Shown: positions 34,749-48,177 of the stretch, one piece after another
Layout: each line of letters opens with the position of its first letter
How positions within the stretch are numbered: position 1 is the first letter of the stretch
Made by a program: the position numbers and the translations under genes
Notes under the pieces: model-generated
The model's database searches: none
The model's input: the letters and a program-made list of their open reading frames with translations, nothing else
Told to the model about the DNA's origin: nothing
Source of the DNA: Sympetrum striolatum
Taxonomy: Eukaryota; Arthropoda; Insecta; Odonata; Libellulidae
Direction of reading: 5' to 3'
NCBI GenBank assembly: GCA_947579665.1
Contig: OX388344.1
Location: 13,014,346-13,078,345 of the forward strand
DNA: 64,000 nucleotides

Positions 34749-35827
34749 AGGATACTAATTCACAGCCTAAACCACAAGCGTCATCGGCTTGAAATTTTTA
34801 CGACGTATTGGCCATATCGTGTAACCGCCAGAAAAATTGCGATTTTGCACCTCAGTGTCATGGGTTCGATTCCAGAGGGCCCCAAAGTATCGATTTTTCC
34901 CGTTTAAATGCATTGCTTTGAGTTTCGGGAATTTTAAAAAAATACTTCCGGGATAGGTAGAGAATCGAAAATCTAGGAGCCTTTATATATGGTCATGATC
35001 TATCGAAAACATAAATGAGTTTTACGGAAAATATCCTGGGTTCGATGCTAGGTCGAGGCAAAAATCGGCCGTTTAAAATGTATTGTTGCGATTTTTAAGA
35101 TTTTTTTTTGGACCCTTTCCCGATGGCATGGAAACTTGAAATTCGGCATGGAGTTGGAGATTATAAATATATTTCATAATCAAATTTTACATATTCGCTG
35201 ATGGTCCTTGGTTCGATCCCAGGGCGCCATTTACATTTATCAATGCATTTCTTATGGAGATAACGGAAACAAATTTTAGGTACTTCCCGGCATGCCAGCG
35301 ACTTAAAACTTGGCATGACACAAGAGCAAATTTATACAAAACAAACTGTGCATTCACAGCTTACAATATGTCCTGGGTTCGACACCAGGTGTCTCTGCAA
35401 TCAGAAGTTGATCCGATTTTTAGGAATTATTTTGAAACCTTTCCCAATAATATAGAAACTTGAAATTTGGCATATGGATTGAGATCATTAATAAATTTCA
35501 GAATCATTTTTTTAATTTCCAAGATCGTCCTTGGTTCGAGTCCCGAGAGCCATTTACCTTCGTGAACATTAGAGTGTCTTTTGAGGCAGTTGTAGCCAAT
35601 ATTTCTGCTTGAATTTTCACACATAATTAGAGTTGGTGATCTTCTATTGTGCTACATAGTAAGTTCACCAGTAAGATCCGGGTTCGATGCCAGACGATGA
35701 AATTTCAGCGAATTTTAAGAAAAAATTCAATCCTTTTCTTTTCTTTTAAGGACATTCCCGATATGATGCCGATATGAAATGAGTATTGCCGATCTGCTTG
35801 CAGTATGCAAGCTACATTTTACTCGTA
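34749..35827 (+). repeat. Block 26
   Basis: Complete block, type I end. The m4 motif is TCGATCCCAGGGCG. m2 is of the GAGTCCCGAG lineage. Confidence 0.9.
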
Positions 35828-35888
35828 TATAATAGATATATGAATGAATCCGGAGAAGCATCTATATATAATAGATAGATATATAGAG
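35828..35888. repeat. Linker
   Basis: TATAATAGATATATG, GAATCCGGAGAAGC and TATATATAATAGATAG before the next type I end. Confidence 0.7.
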
Positions 35889-36966
35889 AGGATACAAAGT
35901 CACAGGCTAAACCACTAGCGTCATTGGCTTAAAATTTTTACGACATATTGGCCATAACGTGTAAGCTCCAGAAAAATTGTGATTATTAACCTCAGTGTCA
36001 TGGGTTCGATTCCAGAAGGCCCCAAAGTCGCGATTTTTCCCATAAGGATACATGGCGGGGATTTTCGAAAATTTTTTTGATGCACTTTCCGGAAAGGTAG
36101 AGAGTTGAAATTCGAGGGATCGCTAGATGCCGCGGATATCTAACGAAAATCAAAAAGACATCTTCGAATATTGTCCATGGTTCGATGCTAGGTTGGGGCA
36201 AATATCGGCCGTTTAAAATGCATTGCGGCGATTTTGAAGATTTTATTTGGACCATTTGCCGATGGGATGGAAACTTGGAATTCGGCATGAGGTTAGATAT
36301 CATGAATATATTTCATAAACAAATTTTACATGTTCGCTGATGGTCCTTGGTTCGATCCCAGAGGGCCATTTGTATTTCTCAATGTATTTCTTACGGAGAT
36401 AACGGAAACAAAATTGAGTTACTTCCCGGCATGCTATCGACTTCAAACTTTGCATGATACAATAGCAAGTCTTTACAAATAAAACTGCGCATTTACAGCT
36501 CACAATAAGTCCTGGGTTCGACACCAGGTGTCTCTGAAATCAGAAGTTGATCCGATTTTTAGGAATTATTTTGAAAACTTTCCCAATAATATAGAAAGTT
36601 GAAATGTGGCATATAGATAAAGATCATTAATAACTTTCAGAAACAAATTTTGATTTCCATGATCGTCCTTGGTTCGAATCCAGAGAGGCATTTACATTCG
36701 TGAAAAGTAGAACGTCGTTTGAGGCAGTTGCACCCAATATTTCTGCTTGAATTTTCACACATAGTTATATATGGTGATCCTCTATTGTGCCGCATAGTAA
36801 GTTCACCGTAAAAACCCGGGTTCGATGCCAGACGATGAAATGTCAGCGAATTTCAAGAAAAATTTCAATCCTTTTTTTTTTCTTTTGAGGACCGTCCCGA
36901 TATGATGTCGATATGAAATTAATATTGCCGATCTGCTTGCAGTATGCAAGCTACATTTTACTCGTT
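35889..36966 (+). repeat. Block 27
   Basis: Complete block, type I end, with the GATCGCTAGATGCCG m5-m6 joining segment. m5 motif TGGTTCGATGCTAGG. The terminus reads ACTCGTTT. Confidence 0.9.
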
Positions 36967-37030
36967 TATATATATGGATACATGAATGAATCCGGAGAAG
37001 CATCTATATATAATAGATATATATATAGAG
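36967..37030. repeat. Linker
   Basis: ATGGATACATGAATGAATCC then GGAGAAGC and TATATATAATAGAT. The same arrangement precedes blocks 46 and, inverted, follows block 39. Confidence 0.7.
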
Positions 37031-38056
37031 AGGATACAAATTCACAGGCTAAACCACTAGCGTCAATGGCTTGAAATTTTTACGACATATTGGCCATAAC
37101 GTATAACCTCCAGAAAAATTGCGATTTTGAACCTCAGTGTCATGGGTTCGATTCCAGAGGGCCCCAAAGTCCCGATTTTTCCCGTTTAAATGCATTGCTT
37201 TGATTTTCGGGAATTAAAAAAAAATACTTCCCGGATAGCTAGATATTCAAAACTCAAGGAGCCTTTATATATGGTCATGGTTTATTGAAAACATAAATGA
37301 GTTTTACGGAAAATAACCTGGGTTCGATGCTAGGTCGATGCAAAAATCTGCCGTTTAAAATGCATTGTGGCGATTTTTAAGATTTTTTTTGGACCCTTTC
37401 CCGATGGCATGGAAACTTGAAATTCGGCATGGGGTTAGATATCATTAATATATTTTATAATCGATTTTTATGTTTTCCCTGATGTTCCTTGGTTCGATCC
37501 CAGAGGGCCATTTACATTCCTATATACATTTCTTATGGAGATAACGGAAACAAGTTTAAGGTACTTCCCGGCAGGCTATCGACTTTAAACTTAGCATGAT
37601 AGAAGAACCAGTCTTAACAAATCAAACTATGCATTCATGGCTATCAATGTGTCCTGGATTCGACACCAGGTGTCTCTGCAATCAGAAGTTGATTTTTAAG
37701 AATTATTTTGAAACCTTTCCCAATAATATATGAACTTGAAATGTGGTATATAGATATAGATCATTAATAACTTTCAGAAACATATTTTAGATTTCCAAGA
37801 TCGTCCTTGGTTCGAATCCAGAGAGGCATTTACATTCGTGAAAAGTAGAACGTCGTTCGAGGCAGTTGCACCCAATATTTCTGCTTAAATTTTCACACAT
37901 AGTTAGAGATGGTAATCTTCTAATGTGCCGCATAGTAAGTTCAGTTAATATTTTCAATCCTTTCATTTTTCTTTTGAGGACCGTCCCGATATGATGCCGA
38001 TATGAAATAAGTATTGCCGATCTGCTTGCAATATGCAAGCTACATTTTACTCGTAT
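37031..38056 (+). repeat. Block 28, m1 motif deleted
   Basis: Type I end. Motifs m6-m2 are present. About 50 bp with the m1 motif is missing (AGTAAGTTCAG joins TTAATATTTTCAATCC near 37943). The hairpin has one change (GCAATATGCAAGC). Confidence 0.88.
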
Positions 38057-38194
38057 CTTCTATTATATATAGATGCTTCTCCGGATTCATTCATGTATCT
38101 ATTATATATAGATGCTTCTCCGGATTCATTCATATATCTATTATATATAGATGCTTCTCCGGATTCATTCATATATATACCTATATAGATAGAT
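38057..38194. repeat. Three tandem linker repeats
   Basis: Three copies in the same sense, about 52 bp each, of TATTATATATAGATG plus GCTTCTCCGGATTCATTC, followed by TAGATAGATAGG. It is the cleanest tandem amplification of the linker in the window. Confidence 0.85.
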
Positions 38195-39272
38195 AGGATA
38201 CAAATTCACAGCCTAAACTACAAGCGTCATTGATCTGAAATTTTTATGACATCTTGGCCATAACGTGAAACCCCCAGGAAAAAAGAGACTTTGATCCTCA
38301 GTGTCATAGGTTCGATTCCAGAAGGCCCCAAAGTCCCGATTTTTCCCGTTTGAATGCATTGCCGTGATTTTCGGGAATTAAAAAAAAATACTTTCCGGAT
38401 AGGTAATGAATCGAAACTCTAGGAGCCTATATATATGGTCATTATCTATCGAAAACATAAATGACTTTTACGGAAAATATCCTGGGTTCGATGCTAGGTC
38501 GATGCAAAAATCGGCCGTTTGAAATACATTGAGGTTGATTTTCATTATTTTTTTTCATGCACTTATCGAAATGATAGGAAGTTCTCGCTTATATGGAAGA
38601 TGTATATTATGCATAGTTTTTTGAAAAAAATGTTGATAAGACCTTACTGTTCCTTGGTTCGATGCCAAAGCACATAAACGTTTCTCTCATAAGGAATATT
38701 AGGGAAAAGTAGGACGTCATTTGAGGCAGTTCCACCTAATATTTCTGCTTGAATTTTCACACATGGTTAAGAGCTGTGATCTTCTTTAATGCTGCATAGA
38801 AAGTATTACCAGAAAGACCCGGGTTCGAGGCCAGATGGTAAATATATCCCCCATTTAAAATGCATTGAGTTAGTTTTCATTATTTATTTTGATGTATCAA
38901 TCGAAATAATAGGAAAATCTTGCTTTGCTAGAAGATGTATATTAAGACTTGGTTTAAGAAAAAAAATTAGATATTACCATGCTGTACCAGGGTTCGATGC
39001 CAGAGCACATAAAAGTAGGACGTCCTTTAGGGCAGTTGAAGCAAACATTTCTGCTTGAATTTTCACACATAGTTAGAGGTGGTGATTTGCTGTTGTACTG
39101 CATTGGACGTATCACCAGAAATACCCGGGTTCGATGCCAGACGATTAAATTGCTGCGAATTTTAAGAATATTTTTAATCTTTTTTTCTTTTGAGGACCGT
39201 CCCGATATGATGCCGATATGAAATTAGTATTGCCGATCTGCTTGCAGTATGCAAGCAACATTTTACTCGTAT
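38195..39272 (+). repeat. Block 29, N-class with type I end
   Basis: Motifs near 38312, 38487, 38657, 38823 (GGGTTCGAGGCC), 38991 and 39130. About 35 bp is missing after the fifth motif (GAGCACAT joins AAAAGTAGG), bringing the last two motifs 139 bp apart. Confidence 0.88.
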
Positions 39273-39338
39273 ATCTATTATATATAGATGCTTCTCCGGA
39301 TTCATTCATATATATACCCAGATACCCAGATACCCAGA
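39273..39338. repeat. Linker plus ATACCCAG repeat
   Basis: GCTTCTCCGGATTCATTC, an AT run and four ATACCCAG units before the type I end of block 30. Confidence 0.75.
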
Positions 39339-40419
39339 TAGGATACAAATTCACAGGCTAAACCAAAAGCGTCATTGACTTGAAATTTTTACGACGTTAT
39401 GGCCATGACGTGAAACCTCCAGGAAAAAGCCGACTTTGAACCTCGGTGTCATGGGTTCGATTCCAGAAGGCCCCAAAGTCGCGATTTTCCCCATAAGATT
39501 ACATGGCAGGGATTTTCGAAAAATTTTTTGAAGCACTTCCCGGAAAAGGAGATAGTTGAAATTCGAGGGATCGCTAGAAGCCGTGCATATCCAACGAAAA
39601 TAAAAAAGACATCGCCGAATATGGTCCATGGTTCGATGCTACGTTGGGGCAAAAATCGGGCGTTTAAAATGCATTGAGGCGATTTTGAATATTTTTTTTG
39701 GATCCTTTCCCGATAACATGGATACTTGAAACTCAGCACGTGGATAGATATCATGAATATATTTCATAATCAAATTTTACATGTTCGCTGATGGTCCTTG
39801 GTTCGATCCCAGAGGGCCATTTGCACTTCTCAATGCATTTCTTACGGAGATAACGGAAACAAAATTTAGGTACTTCCCGGCATGCTATCGACTTCAAACT
39901 TTGCATGATAAAAGAGTAAGTCTTTACAAATCAAACTGTGCATACACAGCTTACACTATTTCCTGGGTTCGACACCAGGTGTCTCTGCAATCAGAAGTTG
40001 ATCCGATTTTTAGGAATTATTTTGAAACCTTTCCCAATAATATAGAAACCTGAAATTTGGGATGTAGATAAAGATCATAAATAATTTTCAAAATCATGTT
40101 TTAGATTTCCAAGATTGTCCTTGGTTCGAATCCAGAGAGCCATTTACATTCGTAAAAATTAGAACAACTTTTGAGGCAGTTGTAGCCAATACTTCTGCTT
40201 GAATTTTCACACATGGTTAGAGATGGTGATCTTCTATTGTGCTGCATAGTAAGATCACCAGTAAGACCCGGGCTCGATGCCAGGTGCTTAAATTACAGCG
40301 AATTTTAAGCAGAATTTCAATCCTTTTTGTTTTTCTTTTGAGGACCGTCACGATATGATGCCGATATGAAATTAGTATTGCCGATCTGCTTGCAGTATGC
40401 AAGCTACATTTTACTCGTA
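39339..40419 (+). repeat. Block 30, mosaic with type I end
   Basis: m6 has the CTCCAGGAAAAAGCC and CCTCGGTGTC sequence normally joined to type II ends, but here the end is type I, so the block is a recombinant. Motifs near 39456, 39631, 39808, 39968, 40126 and 40268 (GGGCTCGATGCC). Confidence 0.88.
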
Positions 40420-40483
40420 TATATATATATCTATTATATATAGATGCTTCTCCGGATTCATTCATATATATAGCTATATAGAT

Positions 40484-41562
40484 AGGATACAAATTCACAG
40501 GCTAAACCACAAGCGTCATTGACTTGAAATTTTTATGACATATTGGCCATAAGTGAAACCCCCAGGAAAAAAGCGACTTTGATCCTCAGTGTCATAGGTT
40601 CGATTCCAGAGGGCCCCAAAGTCCCGATTTTTCCCGTTTAAATGCATTGCCGTGATTTTCGGGAATTTAAAAAAAATACTTTCCGGATAGGTAGAGAAAT
40701 AAAACTCAAGGAGCCTATATATTTGGTCATGATCCATCGAAAACATAAATGAGTTTTACGAAAAATATCCTGAGTTCGATGCTAGGTCGAGGCAAAAATC
40801 GGCCGTTTAAAATGCATTGCGGTGATTTTGAAGATTTTTTTTGGATCCTTTTCCGATACCATGGATACTTGAAACTCGGCACGTAGATAGATATCATGAA
40901 AATATTTCATAATCAAATTTTATATGTTCGCTTATGGTCCTTGGTTCGATCCCAGAGGGCCATTTGCACTTCTCAATGCATTTCTTACGGAGATAACGGA
41001 AAAAAAATTTAGGTACTTCCCGACATGCTATCGACTTCAAACTTGGCATGACACAAGAGCAAATTTATACAAAACAAACTGTGCATTCACAGCTTACAAT
41101 ATGTCCTGGGTTCGACACCAGGTGTCTCTGCAATCAGAAGTTGATCCGATTTTTAGGAATTATTTTGAAACCTTTCCCAATAATATAGAAACTTGAAATT
41201 CGGCATATAGATAGACATCATAATTAACTTTCAGAAACATGTTTAAGATTTCCAAGATTGTCCTTGGTTCGAGTCCCGAGAGCCATTTACATTCGTGAAC
41301 ATTAGAGCGTCTTATGAGGCAGTTGTAGCCATTATTTCTGCTTGAATTTTCACACATAGTTACAGATGGCGATCTTCTATTGTTTTTCATAGTAGGTTTA
41401 CCAGTAAGACCCGGGTTCGATGCCAGACGATGAAATTTCAGCGAATTTAAAGAAACAATTAAATCCTTTTTTTTTTTCTTTTGAGGACCGTCCCGATATA
41501 ATGCCGATATGAAATTAGTGTTGTCATTCTGCTTGCAGTATGCAAGCAACATTTTACTCGTA
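40484..41562 (+). repeat. Block 31
   Basis: Complete block, type I end. One base is missing in the m6 ATAACGTG segment. m2 is of the GAGTCCCGAG lineage. Confidence 0.9.
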
Positions 41563-41587
41563 CCTATATATATATACACTCATTCAT

Positions 41588-42667
41588 AGGGGATCAAAAG
41601 TCTCACCATGTTCCAGAAGTGCCACTGACTTGAAATTTTTACGACATATTGGCCATAACGTGTAACCTCCAGAAAAAATCCGACTTTGAACCTCGGTGTC
41701 ATGGTTTTGATTCCAGAAGGCCCCAAAGTCGCGATTTTCCCCATAAGATTACATGGCGGGGATTTTCGAAAATTTATTTGGGGCACTTCCCGGAAAAGGA
41801 GAGAGTTGAAACTCGAGGGATCGCTAGAAGCCGTGCATATCCAACGAAAATCAGAAAGATATCATCGAATATTGTCCATGGTTCGATGCTAGGTTGTGGC
41901 AAAAATCGGCCGTTTAAAATGCATTGTGGCGATTTTTAAGATTTTTTTTGGACCCTTTCCTGAAATCATGGAACCTTGAAATTCGGCATGGTGTTAGATA
42001 TTATAAATATATTTCTTAATCAAATTTTACTTATTCGCTGATGGTCCTTGGTTCGATCCCAGGGGGCCATTTACATTCCTCAATGCATTTCTTACGGAGA
42101 TAACGGAAACAAAATTAAGGTACTTCCCGGCATGCTATCAACTTCAAATTTTGCATGATAGAAGACCAAGTCCTTACAAATCAAACTTTGCATTCACAGC
42201 TACCAATGTGTCCTGGGTTCGACACCAGGCGTCTCTGTAATCAGTTTTTGATCTGATTTTTAATAATTATTTTGAACCCTTTTCCTATAATATAGAAACT
42301 TGAAATTCGGCATATAGATAGAGATTATGGATATATTACAAAAACAGGTTTTAGATTTCCAAGATCGTCCTTGGTTCGAATCCAGAGAGTCATTTACATT
42401 CTTGAAAATTAGAACGTTGTTTGAGGCAGTTGCAGTCAATATTTTACCTTGGATTTTCACACATAGCAAGAGAAGGTGATCTTCTGTTCTGCTGCATAGT
42501 AAGTTCACCAGGAAGACCCGGGTTCGATGCCAGACGATTAAATTGAAGCGAATTTTAATAACATTTTCAATCCTTTTTTTTTTTTTTGAGGACCGTCCCG
42601 ATATAATACCGATATGAAATTAGTGTTGTCGCTCTGCTTGCAGTATGCAAGCAACATTTAACTCGTA
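41588..42667 (+). repeat. Block 32, type II end
   Basis: Complete block. The m6 motif is decayed (GGTTTTGATTCC). Motifs m5-m1 lie near 41881, 42053, 42213, 42374 and 42527. Confidence 0.9.
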
Positions 42668-42718
42668 TCTATCTATTATATATAGACGCTTCTCCGGATA
42701 TACCTATAAGTTATATAT
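42668..42718. repeat. Linker, TATACC variant
   Basis: TATTATATATAGACG, CTTCTCCGGATATACC and AAGTTATATA ahead of a type II end. The same string precedes blocks 44, 49 and 53. Confidence 0.72.
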
Positions 42719-43794
42719 AGGGGATCAAAAGTCTAACCATGTTCCACAAGTGCCACCGACTTGAAATTTTTACCACGTTATGGCCATGACGTGTAACCTC
42801 GAGAAAAAATCCGACATTGAACCTCGGTGTCATGGGTTCGATTCCAGAAGGCCCCAAAGTCGCGATTTTGTCCATAAGAATTCATGCTGGGGATTTTCGA
42901 AAATTTTTTTGAGGCACTTCCCGGAAAAGGAGAGATTTGAAATTCAAGACATCGCTAGATGCCGTGTATATCTAATGGAAACCACAAAGACATCTACAAA
43001 TATTATCCTTGGTTCGATGCTAGGCCAGGGCAAATATTCTCCCGTTTAATTTACATTGCGATTTTTTAGTATTTTTTTTAATTACTTACAGATGACTTGG
43101 AAACTTGAAACTTGGCACGTGGATATATATCATAAATATATTTCATAATAAAATTTTAGAACTCGCAGATGGTCCTTGGTTCGATCCCAGAGGGCCATTT
43201 ACATCCTACAATGCATTTCTTATGGAGATTACGGAAGCAAATTTTAGGCACTTCCTAGCAAGTTGTTGACTTCAAACTTTGCATTAAATAAGATCAGGTC
43301 AAACCAAGTCATAATGTGTTTTCACAGCTGCCAGTAGGTCCTGGATTCGACACCAGGGGTCCCTACAATCAGTAATTGATTCAATTTTTAGGAACTATTT
43401 TGAACCCTTTCCCAATAGTATAGAAATTTCAAATTCGGCATATAGATAGAGATCTTAAATAACTTTCAGAAACATGTTTTAGATTTCCAAGATCGTCCTT
43501 GGTTCGAATCCAGAGAGCCATTTAAATTCGTGAAAATTAGAACGTCTTTTGAGGCAGTTGTAGCCCATATTTCTGCTTGAATTTTCACACATAATTAGAG
43601 ATGGTGATTTTCTATTGTGTTTCATAGTAGGTTCACCAGTAAGACCCGGGCTCAATGCCAGACGATGGAATTTCAGCGAATTTTAAGAAAAATTTCAATC
43701 CACTTTTTTCTTTTGATGGCCGTCCCGATATGATGCCGACATAAAAATAGTGTTGTCGATCTGCTTGCAGTATGCAAGCAACATTTTACTCGTA
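42719..43794 (+). repeat. Block 33, type II end
   Basis: Complete block. The m1 motif is GGCTCAATGCC. m5 is shorter by about 10 bp around a modified A-run. Confidence 0.9.
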
Positions 43795-43809
43795 TATATA
43801 TACATTCAT

Positions 43810-44888
43810 AGGGGATCAAAATTCTAACCATGTTCCACAAGTGCCAATGCCTTGAAATTTTTACGACATATTGGCCATAACGTGTAACCTCCAGAAAAAA
43901 TCCGACTTTGAACCTCGGTAACATGGGTTCGATTCCAGAAGGCCCCAAAGTCGCGATTTTCCCCATAAGATTACATGGCGGGGATTTTCGAAAATTTATT
44001 TGGGGCACTTCCTGGAAAAGGAGAGAGTTGAAACTCGAGGGATCGCTAGATGCCGCGCATATCAAAAGGAAACCATAAAGACATCTACGAATATTATCCT
44101 TGGTTCGATGCTAGGTTGGGGCAAAAATCGGCCTTTTTAAAATGCATTGCGGCGATTTTTAAGATATTTTTTGAACCCTTTTCCGATGGCATAGAAACTT
44201 GAAATTCGGCATGGCGTTAGATATCATAATTATATTTAATAATAAAATTTTACATATTTCCTTATGGTCCTTGGTTCGATCCCAGAAGGCCATTTACATT
44301 CCTCAATGTATTTCTTATGGAGATTACGGAAACACATTTTAGGTGCTTCCCGGCATGTTATCGACTTCAAACTTTGCATGATACAAGAACAAGTTTTTAC
44401 AAATCAAACTGTGCATTCACAGTTTACAATATGTCCTGGGTTCGACACCAGTTGTCTCTGGAATCAGAAGTTGATCCGATTTTTAGGAATTATTTTGAAA
44501 CCTTTCCCAATAATATAGAAACTTGATATTCGGCATATAGTTATAGATTGTAAATAACTTTCAGAAACATGTTTTAGATTTCAAAGATCGTCCTTGGTTC
44601 GAATCCAGAGAGCCATTTACATTCGTGAAAATTGATTGTCTTTTGAGGCAGTTGTAGCCAATATTTCTGTTTGAATTTTCACACATAGTTATATATGGTG
44701 ATCTTCTATTGTGCTGCATAGTAAGTTCACAGTAAAGACCCGGGTTTGATGTCAGACGATGAAATGTAAGCGAATTTTAAGAAAAATTTCAATCCTTTTT
44801 TTTCTTTTGAGGACCGTCCCGATATGATGCCGATATGCAATTAGTATTGCCGATCTGCTTGCAGTATGCAAGCTACATTTTACTCGTA
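43810..44888 (+). repeat. Block 34, type II end
   Basis: Complete block. m6 motif near 43928. The m1 motif is GGTTTGATGTC. Only an AT run separates it from block 33. Confidence 0.9.
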
Positions 44889-44941
44889 TTATATATAGAT
44901 GCTTTTCCGGATTCATTCATATATCATTTATATATATAGAG

Positions 44942-45814
44942 AGGATACAAGTTCACAGCCTAAACCACAAGCGTCATTGAATTGAAATTCTTACGACATA
45001 TTGGCCATAACGTGTAACCGCCAGAAAAATTGCGATTTTGAACCTCAGTGTCATGGGTTCGATTCCAGAGGGCCCCAAAGTCCCGATTTTTCCTGTTTAA
45101 ATGCATTGCTTTGAATTTCGGGAATTTTAAAAAATACTTGCCGGATAGGTAGGGACTCAAAAATCAAGGAGCCGATATATATAGTCATGATCTATCGAAA
45201 ACATAAATGAGTTTTACTAAAAATATACTGGGTTCGATGCTAGGTCGAGGCAAAAATTGGCCGTTTAAAATGCATTGTGGCGATTTTTAAGATTTTTTTT
45301 GGACCCTTTCCCGATGGCATGGAAACTTGAAACTCGGCACGTAAATACATAAAATGAATATATTTCATAATCAAATTTTAGATGTTCGCTGATGGTCCTT
45401 GGTTCGATCCCAGAGGGCCATTTGCACTTCTCAATGCATTTCTTACGGAGATAACGTATATATATAGATATCATTTATAGGTTTCAGAAACAAATTTTAG
45501 ATTTCCAAGATCGTCCTTGGTTCGAATCAAGAGAGCCATTTACATTCGTGAAAATTAGAACGTCTTTTGAGGCAGTTGTAGCCAATATTTCTGCTTGAAT
45601 TTTCACACATAGTTAGAGATGGTTATCTTTTGTTGCGCTGCATAGTAATTTCACCAGGAAGACCCATGTTCGATGCCAGACGATGAAATTTCAGCGAATT
45701 TTAAGAAAAATTTGATTCCTTTTTTTTTTCTTTTGAGGACCGTCCCGATATGATGCCGATATGAAATTAGTATTGCCGATATGCTTGCAGTATGCAAGCT
45801 ACATTTTACTCGTA
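44942..45814 (+). repeat. Block 35, m3 deleted
   Basis: Type I end, 873 bp. About 200 bp covering the m4 tail, m3 and the start of m2 is replaced by a TATATATAG stretch at about 45457-45470. Motifs m6, m5, m4, m2 and m1 remain. The hairpin is preceded by CGATATGC. Confidence 0.88.
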
Positions 45815-45874
45815 TATTTTATATATAATAGATATAGATGCTTCTCCGGATTCATTCATGTATCCATATATATA

Positions 45875-46962
45875 TACGAGTAAAATGTAGCTTGCATACT
45901 GCAAGCAGATCGACAACAATAATTTCATGTCGGCATCATATCGGGACGGCCCTCAAAAAAAAAAAAAAAAAAGGTATTTAAAATATTCTTAAAATTCGCT
46001 GCAATTTAATTGTCTGGCATCGAACCCGGGTCTTCCTGGTAAGCTTACTATGTAGCACAACAGCAAATCACCATCTCTTACTATGTGTGAAAATTCAAGC
46101 AGAAATATTGGCTACAACTGCCTCAAACGACGTTCTACTTTACAGGAATGTAAATGGCGCTCTGGATTCGAACCAAGGACGATCTTGGAAATCTAAAACA
46201 TGTTCATGAAAGTTATTTATGATCTCTATCTATTCGCCGAATTTCAAGTTTCTATATTATTGGGATAGGGCTCAAAATAATTCCTAAAAATCGGATCAAC
46301 TACTTATATAAGAGACGCCTGGTGTCGAACCCAGGAAATATATTTACGCTGTGAATGCACAGTATGATTTTAAAGGACTTGATCTTATTTTGTGCAAAGT
46401 TTGAAATCGATATCATGCCGGGAAGTACCTAAAATTTGTCTCCGTTATCTCCATAAGAAATGCATTGAGGAATGTAAATGGCCCTCTGGGATCGAACCAA
46501 GGACCATCAGCGAATACAAAAAATTTTATTATGAAATAAATTTATAATCTCCAACCTCATGCCAAATTTCAAGTATCCATGCCATCGGGAAAGGGTCCAA
46601 AAAAAATCATAAAAATCGCCACAATGCTTTTTAAACGGCCGATTTTTGCCTCGACCTAGCATCCAACTTAGGATATTTTCCGTAACACTCAATTATGATT
46701 TCGATAGATCATTACCATATATATAGGCTCCTTGAGTTTTATTTCTCTACCTATCCGGAAAGTATTTTTTTTTTATTCCCGAAAATCACGGTAATGCATT
46801 TAAACGGGGAAAATCGGGACTTTGGGCCCCTCTGGAATCGAACCTATGATACTGAGGATCAAAGTCGCTTTTTTCCTGGGGGTTTCACGTTATGGCCAAT
46901 ACGTGGTAAAAATTTCGAGTCAATGACGCCAGTAGTTTAGCCTGTGAATTAGTATCCTATCT
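45875..46962 (-). repeat. Block 36
   Basis: Isolated minus-strand block between plus-strand blocks 35 and 37. Complete, type I end, with an A-run of about 18 in m1. The m5 motif is lost (ATCCAACTTAGG). Close inverted relative of block 11/12. Confidence 0.9.
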
Positions 46963-47044
46963 GGGTATCTGGGTATCTGGGTATCTGGGTATATCATGAA
47001 TGAATCCGGAGAAGCATCTATATATAATAGATATATATATAGCG
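46963..47044. repeat. CTGGGTAT repeat and linker at inversion junction
   Basis: Four octamer units, GAATCCGGAGAAGC and TATATATAATAGAT between tail-to-tail type I ends of blocks 36 and 37. Confidence 0.75.
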
Positions 47045-48122
47045 AGGATACAAATTCACAGGCTAAACCACAAGGGTCATTGACCTGAAATTTTTACGAC
47101 ATATTGGCCATAACGTGTAACCTCCAGAAAAATTGCGATTTTGAACCTCAGTGTCATTGGTTCGATTCCAGAGGGCCCCAAAGTCCCAATTATTCCCGTT
47201 TAAATGCATTGCCGTGATTTTCGGGAATTTTTATAAAATACTTCCCGGATAGGTAGAGAATCAAAACTCATGGAGCCTATATATATGATCATGATCTATC
47301 GAAAACATAAATGAGTTTCACGAGAAATATACTGGGTTCGATGCTAGGTCGAGGCAAAAATCGGCCGTTTAAAATGCATTGTGGCGAATTTAAGATTTTT
47401 TTGGACCCTTTCCCGATGATATGGAAACTTGAAATTCGGCATGAGGTTGGAGATCATAAATATATTTCATTATCAAATTTTACGTATTCGCTGATGGTCC
47501 TTGGATCGATCCCAGAGGGCCATTCACATTCCTCCATGCATTTCTTATGGAGATAACGGAAACATATTTCAGGTTCTTCCCGGCATGCTATCGACTTAAA
47601 ACTTAGCGTGATAGAAGAACCAGTCTTAACAAATCAAACTATGTATTCATAGCTATCAATGTGTCCTGGGTTCGACACCAGGTGTCTCTGCAATCAGAAG
47701 TTGATCCGATTTTTAGGAATTATTTTGAAACCTTTCCCAATAATATAGAAACTTGAAATTTGGCATATGGATTGAGATCATTAATAACTTTCAGAAACAT
47801 TTTTTAAATTTCCACGATCGTCCTTGGTTCGAGTCCCGAGAGCCATTTACATTCGTGAACATTAGAGCGTCTTTTGAGGCAGCTGCGCCCAATATTTTTG
47901 CTTTAATTTTCACACATAATTAGAGATGGAGAAATTCTATTGTGCTGCATAGTGTGTATCACCAAAAAGACCCGGGTTCGATGCCGGACGAATAACTTGC
48001 AGCGAATTTAAAGAATATTTTCAATCCCCTTTTTTTTCTTTTGAGGACCGTCCCGATATGATGCCGAGATGAAATTAGTGTTGTCGATCTGCTTGCAGTA
48101 TGCAAGCTACATTTTACTCGTA
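47045..48122 (+). repeat. Block 37, mosaic m1
   Basis: Type I end. m6 to m2 are ordinary. m1 (GGGTTCGATGCCGGACGAAT, TGCAGCG) is the N-class version, so exchange probably occurred between m2 and m1. The m4 motif is GGATCGATCCC. Confidence 0.88.
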
Positions 48123-48177
48123 TATATATATAGATGCTTCTCCGGATTCATTCATATATCATATATTCATATATATA
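48123..48177. repeat. Linker between head-to-head hairpins
   Basis: GCTTCTCCGGATTCATTC and AT runs. It matches the linker before block 23 (31258-31304), including TATCATATATTCATATATAT. Confidence 0.72.
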
